From positions 1 to 5,078 of the forward strand of contig CAJUBC010000081.1 of assembly GCA_910584545.1 (NCBI GenBank): DNA of 5,078 nt, given 5' to 3'. Made by a program: the position numbers and the translations under genes. Under the pieces are notes generated by a model. It worked only from the letters and a program-made list of their open reading frames with translations. It had not been told where the DNA came from and made no database searches. This document shows positions 1 to 4,630 of the stretch, in pieces (position 1 is the stretch's first letter; each line of letters opens with the position of its first letter). The stretch is from an uncultured Muribaculaceae bacterium (GTDB lineage Bacteria > Bacteroidota > Bacteroidia > Bacteroidales > Muribaculaceae).

Positions 1-650
1 ACCTTACAGTCGTCGGACAGGAAGAGATCTCCGGCAGGAACTACTACCGGATACGCCAGACCTCGGAACTGGAGGAACTGGACGGCCGCGAACATCTGCT
101 TCGGGAAGAGAACCGGATGGTTGTGTACCATTTAAGGGAGGATGTTGTATTTTCGAATGATGTGCCGCTGTATGACTTTTACGCAATGCCGGGACATGAA
201 TTTCAGGTATATGAGGTTGATGCCGATGACAGATTCATATACGAACTTGACCCTTTCAATAAAATGGAAATCAGAGCCGAGGAAGAGATTTCTGCAGATG
301 GCAAGGCATGGCGAAAGATAGAGTTGGCGGGGGGATATGAAAAAGATAGAAATGCCGTCTGGGTTGAGGGTATCGGCGCACCGTACGTAGACCAGATGCT
401 GACCAGATTCGGCAGCGATAATCGTGCCAATGGGATATATGTCCACAGTTTCCGCGAATGCATTGATAACGGCGAGACGATATTCACGATGTCGGACTTC
501 GGCGAGGCTCTTTCCGTAGACGATCTTCCGTCTGAGACCGAGGCCATACAAAGCGATGCCCCCATCTACGACATGCTCGGACGGCGCGTTACCTCGATGA
601 CCCGCGGAGGAATCTACATCCGCGACGGCAGGAAACTCGTGGGGAAATGA
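1..650 (+). CDS. Exported Bacteroidales protein, C-terminal part (5' end outside window)
   Basis: The reading frame is open from the first base (first full codon at 3) to the TGA at 648-650, giving 215 visible residues. The ATG at 117 is therefore probably internal and not the start. The segment is rich in Asp, Glu and aromatics with alternating beta-strand character. It contains LREENRMVVYHLRE, LYDFYAMPGHEF and WVEGIGAP, an order (LYDF...WxEGIG) I recognise from Bacteroidales surface or periplasmic proteins of unknown function. The end, IYDMLGRRVTSMTRGGIYI followed by DGRKLVGK, resembles the C-terminal 'YDLxGRRV...GIYIxNGKK' tail of exported Bacteroidota proteins, related to type A sorting (T9SS) domains. 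From family knowledge this suggests export, but the signal peptide would lie upstream and cannot be checked. No catalytic motif is visible. About 100 nt separate it from the next gene on the same strand. Exported-protein class is fairly sure; molecular role unknown. Confidence 0.8.
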   Translation, partial: LTVVGQEEISGRNYYRIRQTSELEELDGREHLLREENRMVVYHLREDVVFSNDVPLYDFYAMPGHEFQVYEVDADDRFIYELDPFNKMEIRAEEEISADGKAWRKIELAGGYEKDRNAVWVEGIGAPYVDQMLTRFGSDNRANGIYVHSFRECIDNGETIFTMSDFGEALSVDDLPSETEAIQSDAPIYDMLGRRVTSMTRGGIYIRDGRKLVGK

Positions 651-729
651 GATTGCAGACTGATCAGCAGTTGAGCAATCCGGGAATTGATCTTGTAAAC
701 GGGTATCGGAGAATGGATGTATGGAGCTT

Positions 730-737
730 TATCTTTG
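730..737 (+). promoter_or_regulatory. Bacteroidota -7 promoter box (TATCTTTG)
   Basis: TATCTTTG followed by C matches the Bacteroidota sigma factor -7 consensus TAnnTTTG. No clear TTTG -33 element lies about 20 nt upstream, so the assignment rests on one box. Transcription would start near 742-745. This would put the ATG at 721 upstream of the transcript and favour the ATG at 751 or 796 as the true start of the next gene. Confidence 0.45.
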
Positions 738-750
738 CGGGAAAAAAGAG

Positions 751-1908
751 ATGCGTAAGGATAGAATCATCAGGATAGAGATTAAGGATGCGGGGATGAA
801 GAGCCTTGTGGACACCACGTCAACGCCACCGATGCCTGATATACGGCTGGCAATGAAAGCCGGAGAACTGGAGGGATGGCACTCGCAGCGTTACGGCCAT
901 CCGGTGACACGGCTGTCGTTTCTGGCACCGGAGGAGGATATGACCGTCGTGCGCCAATGGCTGGAAGGCGGCGTCGAGGTGTCGCGCCTGCCGAGTACGA
1001 CACTGACCCGCAGCTTCACAGAGGCCGTCCATGCGGCCCTCACCGATTTCCGTCAGGCGGCACTACGCTCGAACATGATAACGGCACCGTTGCGAGCGGG
1101 ATGGTGTCTGCGCACCAAAGAGGGGCGCCGCCTGGCACCGCAACGGCTGACACTGCTTTCGCCAAACGCCAAGGCGCCCGACCTTGCGCTGCGTCAGCAT
1201 AAAATCTATGACAACGGAGCCACGGCCACAGTCGAGATCATGGGTGACGCGATGCGGCTGATGGCAAGTGCGCCGAAGATAGAGGACCCGTCGTTATATT
1301 CGGAGATAGCCGCAGTAGACATAATAGCCACACGTCAGGCAGATACCTTCGATGAAAACGGGACAGCCTCCGGCTTCAGTACAGAAACAGTCGGCACAGA
1401 GACACTTCGCGTCGCAAGATACGCCAGATATACCGAATCGGAGGTCCGCGCCACGGCGCTTGCACTTGATGATTTCCGGGTAATCGCATCGATACCCATG
1501 GCCGAAATCACAGCAGGCATGGGATGGACCGAGATAACGATTCCGGAAGGGACATTGGCAAACTGGCAGAAGCTCCCGAAACCTACCGACAACGCGAGGC
1601 CTGAGAGCGGAAGTGCTGGACAGGAGGTCTCGATAATTTCAGCAGAGACCTCTCCCCTCTCGCTCGGGTTGCCCGAGGAAGAGAAATGCGTGCGAGGCGT
1701 GACACTTCGCGGAATGTTCCCGCGTGAAGGCACCTCAATAGAGCTGTGGGGCTCGCATCACCGCGAGAACTGGCACAGGATAGCCAGTGCCAAAGGGGCA
1801 CATATCGCAGGACTGTGCGGCGTACGCTACCGTTGGCTGAAAGTCAGGATAAACACGAAGTTGCGCGCGGGGGATTTCCTCGAGGCACTGACATTCACCG
1901 TAGCATAG
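751..1908 (+). CDS. Conserved-looking protein of unknown function
   Basis: I do not recognise a named family. From the ATG at 751 the product has 385 residues, with no signal peptide or membrane segment, so it is probably cytoplasmic. Three starts are possible. ATG 721 has GGAG at 708-711 but overlaps a -7-like box. ATG 751 follows an A-rich stretch. ATG 796 has AAGGA at 784-788, seven bases upstream. Numbering from 751, a well-formed N-terminal region carries GWHSQRYGHPVTRLSF (42-57) and TAPLRAGWCLRT (111-122). A Pro/Ser/Glu-rich linker spans about 277-312. The C-terminal strand-rich segment has ELWGSHHRENWHRIASAKG and then GLCGVRYRWLKVRI (354-367). That C-terminus reads like a beta-sandwich 'measurement versus expected' pattern seen in some phage-tail-like and discoidin-like Bacteroidales proteins, but this is only an impression. 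The gene is same-strand with the exported protein upstream and convergent with the operon downstream, 27 nt away. Coding status is strong; function unknown. Confidence 0.75.
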   Translation: MRKDRIIRIEIKDAGMKSLVDTTSTPPMPDIRLAMKAGELEGWHSQRYGHPVTRLSFLAPEEDMTVVRQWLEGGVEVSRLPSTTLTRSFTEAVHAALTDFRQAALRSNMITAPLRAGWCLRTKEGRRLAPQRLTLLSPNAKAPDLALRQHKIYDNGATATVEIMGDAMRLMASAPKIEDPSLYSEIAAVDIIATRQADTFDENGTASGFSTETVGTETLRVARYARYTESEVRATALALDDFRVIASIPMAEITAGMGWTEITIPEGTLANWQKLPKPTDNARPESGSAGQEVSIISAETSPLSLGLPEEEKCVRGVTLRGMFPREGTSIELWGSHHRENWHRIASAKGAHIAGLCGVRYRWLKVRINTKLRAGDFLEALTFTVA

Positions 1909-1935
1909 AGTAATTCATATCACTTATGCAGCGAC

Positions 1936-2787
1936 TCAGGTCAAATCGGCGAGCTTTATGCGAGGGAAGGCATCGATAAAAGAGCCGGGGGTGGCGTTTA
2001 GAATCTCGACACCGCGGCTGTCGGAATAATCCTTCACGTTGAAATAGCTGCGGAATGCTATCGCATAGTTCTCGTAGACCTCATGCAGCCGGACATTGCT
2101 GAAAATCTCCTCGGCGCGACGCAGCTCCTCATCGTCATCCTTATAGAAATGAGGCTGCACCGACACCACCTTGTTACGGTCCGTGACCCAGAGGGTCCGC
2201 GCCCAGTTGTGGTCCGCGCCGATAAGCACAATGCGGCGGAACCCCTCCCTCATGGAGGACATGATCGCCGGAATAAGCACATTTCGGGGACGCGGCATGG
2301 CATATCCGCTGTCGTATAGCCACCTCATCACGGGGGTAAAGCCCTCGGCAGGAGTAAGATTGTACCAACGGATGCGGATATTGCCGGGCAACGACCCGAC
2401 CTCAGGCATCTTCCTTGCCTTAGCAGGGAGGAAGAGCGTCATCTGCCAGTCCACGCTGCGGAGCGACTCCCAGAGTTTAGGCACGTTGCCCGTCTTCTTC
2501 GCAGCGAAGAAGGCGATGTCGGCAAGGATATAATAATCGGGACGCAGTTCCCGGAAATCCGGAGTAAGAGCTGAGAAATTCACCGCGAGCCTCGGGAAAG
2601 CCATGAGCACATCGCGCTCCCTATCGATGGCGTCGCGCAGCGAGGGGCCGTTCCCCATTATTATGATGGTGTCCTTTGTTTCCGACGACCGTGGCGACGG
2701 GCGGCCGGACATCAGAGGAATCTTAACGAACGACGCGAGCGTGTCGACGCTCTTGCGGAAGGTCTTCTGCAGTTTATCGAGAATCAT
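1936..2787 (-). CDS. GNGPSL-motif protein, DUF115/GT42-like (putative glycan-related transferase)
   Basis: The product has 283 residues. After a basic N-terminal extension (1-38), a beta strand leads into IIIMGNGPSLRDA (41-53), the glycine-rich nucleotide-binding loop shared by DUF115/MptE-like proteins and GT42 sialyltransferases such as Campylobacter Cst-II. Further points agree with that fold: AVNF (68-71), DYYILAD (84-90), a helix and strand with EGFRRIVLIGADHNW (181-195), and the closing GVEILNATPGSFIDAFPRI (259-277), like the C-terminal strand and helix of Cst-II. Members often sit in capsule, LPS or flagellin-glycosylation loci, so a role in transferring or activating a surface sugar is reasonable but inferred. 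No membrane segment is seen; the enzyme is probably cytoplasmic. It is the second gene of an operon, 21 nt after the SDR gene, with AAGGA about 10 nt before the ATG. Donor and acceptor cannot be told from sequence. Confidence 0.8.
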   Translation of the reverse strand: MILDKLQKTFRKSVDTLASFVKIPLMSGRPSPRSSETKDTIIIMGNGPSLRDAIDRERDVLMAFPRLAVNFSALTPDFRELRPDYYILADIAFFAAKKTGNVPKLWESLRSVDWQMTLFLPAKARKMPEVGSLPGNIRIRWYNLTPAEGFTPVMRWLYDSGYAMPRPRNVLIPAIMSSMREGFRRIVLIGADHNWARTLWVTDRNKVVSVQPHFYKDDDEELRRAEEIFSNVRLHEVYENYAIAFRSYFNVKDYSDSRGVEILNATPGSFIDAFPRIKLADLT

Positions 2788-2808
2788 GTGAGCTTGTTCC
2801 TTAAAATT

Positions 2809-3687
2809 TCAGTTTTCGTAAGGGTAAGACTTGTCCCTGCGCGCTATCACCTCGAGCGTGTCATGGAATTCGATGTCGACATCGGACCTGAGCCTCGAGA
2901 TGTCGAGAGTGAAGGAAGTGGAAACGGGCTTCAGCGCTTCATCGGAGAGCGTCAGCCTCACTATGGGAAGGCCGGGGAAGATCTTTCTCATCACCACGGC
3001 CCACTTCTCGGGAAGACGCGGCATGCGCCTGTACTCGCCGGCATTGGCGCTCATGGCCTCGCAGAGATCCACCCAACGGTGCTCACGACCGTCGCAGACA
3101 TTATATACACCTGAGCCTCCGGCCAGAGCAAGGATGGCCCTGGCGCAGTCCAGCGCAGTCACAAGCGACACCTTCGCGTTGTTTTCACGGATGTGGACAT
3201 ATCTGCCGGCCACCACCCTGTCGAACAGGCGCCTCATCTCTCCTCCGACACCGGAACCGAACATGCGCGCCGGACGCACCACGACAAGCGGAATGCCGGC
3301 GGCACGCGCGGCATCGGCGAACTCCCGCTCCATCCTGGCCTTGGAGCGGCCCACGCCGGTGGACGACCACAGCGGCCTCGTCTCATCGACCCCTTCCCCC
3401 GCATCAGCGCTATAGACCTGCCAGCTGCTCACGAGCAGGAGAGCCTTCGGCGCGATAGCCGGCAAAGCGGCAAGGAATCCGCGACCGAGTCTGTCGTTGA
3501 GGGCCTCGTCCTCCTCCGAACCGGCACAATGGATGGCCACATCAGGCCGCTCCGGCAGAGAAGGAACGCCTGAGTCCTCCCGGAGCGACAGAGGCACCAC
3601 CTTGCAACCGGCGGCTTCAGCCACGGCCTTTATATAATGTCCGAGCATCCCGCCGGCTCCCGAAAGCAGAATAGTTGAATTTTCCAT
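2809..3687 (-). CDS. NAD-dependent epimerase/dehydratase-like protein (extended SDR), catalytic Tyr absent
   Basis: The product has 292 residues, typical of a compact extended-SDR sugar epimerase, dehydratase or reductase. The N-terminus has a strand and dinucleotide loop, ILLSGAGGMLGHYI (6-19), matching GxxGxxG. DVAIHCAG (49-56) follows as the usual strand 4. LLLVSSWQVYSA (83-94) matches the 'SSxxVYG' strand carrying the active-site Ser. VVVRPARMFGSGVG (135-148) is the family's RPxxxYGPG-like substrate segment, and VYNVCDG (194-200) its late strand. The YxxxK motif is changed: the expected 'YGRSK' reads VGRSK (112-116), so Lys116 is kept and Tyr is replaced by Val (GTG, plus-strand CAC at 3352-3354). 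The protein may bind nucleotide without normal catalysis or use another acid/base. It is the promoter-proximal gene of a two-gene operon with the GNGPSL protein, which suggests a shared sugar substrate. Fold is near certain; reaction unknown. Confidence 0.85.
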   Translation of the reverse strand: MENSTILLSGAGGMLGHYIKAVAEAAGCKVVPLSLREDSGVPSLPERPDVAIHCAGSEEDEALNDRLGRGFLAALPAIAPKALLLVSSWQVYSADAGEGVDETRPLWSSTGVGRSKARMEREFADAARAAGIPLVVVRPARMFGSGVGGEMRRLFDRVVAGRYVHIRENNAKVSLVTALDCARAILALAGGSGVYNVCDGREHRWVDLCEAMSANAGEYRRMPRLPEKWAVVMRKIFPGLPIVRLTLSDEALKPVSTSFTLDISRLRSDVDIEFHDTLEVIARRDKSYPYEN

Positions 3688-3708
3688 ACCTCACAAACTT
3701 TTCTCTTT

Positions 3709-3730
3709 GCAAAATTATTATTAATTTTGC
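3709..3730. promoter_or_regulatory. 22-bp palindrome made of two divergent -7 boxes
   Basis: GCAAAATTA, four central bases and TAATTTTGC pair in 10 of 11 positions. Each arm reads TAATTTTG on its own strand (3722-3729 on plus, 3717-3710 on minus), a full match to the Bacteroidota -7 consensus TAnnTTTG. The minus box would start transcripts near 3704, giving a leader of about 17 nt to the SDR gene. The plus box would start ferritin transcripts near 3735, giving a leader of about 138 nt that opens with the repeat hairpin. The boxes are only 4 nt apart, so use of one should exclude the other. No clear -33 element is seen for either. Confidence 0.55.
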
Positions 3731-3738
3731 GATTTAGA

Positions 3739-3770
3739 ACCCCTCCCATGAAAAATATTAACGCAGGGGT
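3739..3770 (+). repeat. Repeat copy A, hairpin-forming, upstream of ferritin
   Basis: ACCCCT (3739-3744) pairs with AGGGGT (3765-3770) around a 20-nt A-rich loop. The segment 3745-3769 matches copy B (4430-4454) at 23 of 25 bases, including the exact 12-mer TTAACGCAGGGG (3758-3769) and CCCAT. Both copies have the same orientation. If the plus-strand box at 3722-3729 is used, this hairpin would lie almost at the 5' end of the ferritin transcript. Confidence 0.6.
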
Positions 3771-3801
3771 CATAAATTTACCCGAAATCATGGTCTATGT
3801 C

Positions 3802-3809
3802 TATATCTG
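3802..3809 (+). promoter_or_regulatory. Alternative ferritin -7-like box (TATATCTG)
   Basis: TATATCTG matches TAnnTTTG with one mismatch, and TTTA at 3777-3780 lies 21 nt upstream, a suitable spacing for a -33 element. A transcript from here would start near 3815 and give ferritin a leader of about 60 nt. It is weaker than the exact match at 3722-3729. The box lies inside the inverted repeat TGTCT-N8-AGACA (3798-3815) and overlaps the end of a tandem GTCTAT repeat (3793-3804). Confidence 0.3.
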
Positions 3810-3873
3810 AAGACAGAACTATGACACGAATCAGGAATCAGGAAACACAGATAACCCAATAAAACATAAAGCT

Positions 3874-4386
3874 ATGAACATCGAAAAGAAACTGGCAGAA
3901 GCCATCAACGAACAGATCAACGCCGAATTCTGGTCGGCATACTTCTATCTGGCAATGGCCAACTTCTGGGAGGAGAAAGGCCGCAAGGGCGTGGCCAACT
4001 GGTACAAGGTGCAGTTCCACGAGGAACAGGCACACGCTGAAATATTCATGGACTATCTCCACAACCGCAACGGCCAGGTGACCCTCAAGCCGATCGGCGA
4101 GGTAAAGCAGAGCTGGGCATCGCTGTCCGAGACATTCGCCGACACCCTGGCACACGAGCAGGAGGTGACACGCCGCATCCACGCCCTCTACGCCATGGCA
4201 GAGGAGGAGAAGGACTACGCCACACGCCAGATGCTCAACTGGTATATCGCCGAGCAGGTGGAAGAAGAGGCCAACGTGCAGGAGATCATCGACAACCTTG
4301 ACCTCGTAGGCGAGGACGGCACCGGCATCCTCCAGATCGACCGCGAGCTGGGAGCGCGCAAATTCGTGGCCCCCACAGTAAAATAA
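3874..4386 (+). CDS. ftnA: Non-haem bacterial ferritin (FtnA-type)
   Basis: The product has 170 residues, the normal length for FtnA-type ferritin, which forms a 24-subunit cytoplasmic shell that oxidises Fe(II) and stores Fe(III). All ferroxidase-centre ligands are visible with a one-residue shift from E. coli FtnA: Glu18, Glu51, His54, Glu95, Gln128 and Glu131, with third-site residues Glu50, Glu127 and Glu130 and the conserved Tyr25. The four-helix pattern is clear: NAEFWSAYFYLAMA in helix A, QFHEEQAHAEIFM in helix B, LAHEQEVTRRIHALY in helix C and YIAEQVEEEANVQEI in helix D, followed by a short C-terminal helix region. No haem-ligand Met of bacterioferritin is apparent, and the length is not that of Dps. 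The ATG follows an A-rich leader without a Shine-Dalgarno site, as is usual in this phylum. It appears monocistronic: divergent from the SDR operon, with a strong stem-loop 27 nt after its stop codon. Confidence 0.97.
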   Translation: MNIEKKLAEAINEQINAEFWSAYFYLAMANFWEEKGRKGVANWYKVQFHEEQAHAEIFMDYLHNRNGQVTLKPIGEVKQSWASLSETFADTLAHEQEVTRRIHALYAMAEEEKDYATRQMLNWYIAEQVEEEANVQEIIDNLDLVGEDGTGILQIDRELGARKFVAPTVK

Positions 4387-4413
4387 GACCCTCCGGATTG
4401 CCAGAAGATTCTC

Positions 4414-4458
4414 AAGGCCCCTGCCCCTACCCATAAAAAATGTTAACGCAGGGGCCTT
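4414..4458 (+). terminator. Stem-loop after ferritin (probable terminator)
   Basis: AAGGCCCCTGC (4414-4424) pairs perfectly over 11 bp with GCAGGGGCCTT (4448-4458) around a 23-nt loop. It begins 27 nt after the ferritin stop. The T-run (4468-4473) is not directly attached to the stem, so a classical intrinsic terminator is not certain; the structure could instead protect the ferritin mRNA 3' end. Repeat copy B forms most of the loop and the 3' arm. Confidence 0.6.
4424..4454 (+). repeat. Repeat copy B, downstream of ferritin
   Basis: This is the second copy of the element at 3740-3769, in the same orientation. CCCCT and CCCAT are separated by one extra A here; the next 25 bases (4430-4454) differ from copy A at only two positions (G to A and A to G). 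The CCCCT/AGGGG pairing is kept in both copies, and here it can be replaced by a longer 11-bp stem. Confidence 0.6.
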
Positions 4459-4503
4459 ATTACGGAATTTTTTCCATATAAGGAATCTTAAATTAAAATA
4501 AAT

Positions 4504-4519
4504 TGTGTAAATTTGCACA
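4504..4519 (+). promoter_or_regulatory. pckA promoter -7 box (TAAATTTG) within a TGTG-N8-CACA palindrome
   Basis: TAAATTTG at 4508-4515 is a full match to the Bacteroidota -7 consensus, in an AT-rich stretch, with transcription expected near 4521. It is framed by TGTG (4504-4507) and CACA (4516-4519), and 7 of 8 arm positions pair. TGTG-N8-CACA has the spacing of CRP-family operators. Overlap with the -7 box would suit repression or coincidence better than activation. No good -33 TTTG is seen. Confidence 0.5.
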
Positions 4520-4530
4520 TAATTTCAGGA

Positions 4531-4582
4531 GCAGGTTTGTTTCACTTCCGTAGACCTGCGGCAAATCGTGCCCTAAAGGGCA
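4531..4582 (+). promoter_or_regulatory. Structured pckA 5' leader (two hairpins)
   Basis: The first hairpin pairs GCAGGTTT (4531-4538) with AGACCTGC (4552-4559) with one G-U pair and a 13-nt loop. The second pairs TGCCC (4569-4573) with GGGCA (4578-4582) around TAAA. Neither matches a riboswitch class I know. They lie between the predicted transcription start and pckA, leaving an unstructured A-rich stretch before the start codon. Confidence 0.35.
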
Positions 4583-4630
4583 TCGCAATGCTTATATTAA
4601 GGTAAAAAAATTAACCCAAAAATAAATCAA

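Noticed and set aside
117..650. Complete 177-residue gene starting at ATG 117
   Set aside because: The frame is open upstream to the window edge with protein-like content that continues into the family motifs, so 117 is more likely an internal Met.
660..667. Palindrome CTGATCAG as terminator of the first gene
   Set aside because: Only a 4-bp arm with no loop or T-run; expected by chance.
2831..3415. Plus-strand frame of 194 codons opposite the SDR gene
   Set aside because: The SDR motifs on the minus strand are clear; the plus frame is Ser/Thr/Ala-rich shadow sequence without domain features.
3739..4458. CRISPR array from the repeated element
   Set aside because: Only two copies, about 650 nt apart with a gene between them; no regular spacers and no cas genes.
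3709..4458. Insertion sequence or composite transposon carrying ferritin
   Set aside because: The flanking repeats are direct and short, there is no transposase, and no target-site duplication was found; kept only as one explanation of the repeat pair.
3838..4518. Long minus-strand frame (226 codons) opposite ferritin
   Set aside because: It is the antisense shadow of a highly conserved ferritin gene and runs through the stem-loop and promoter region; its composition (Leu/Val/His rich) is that of a reverse-complement artefact.
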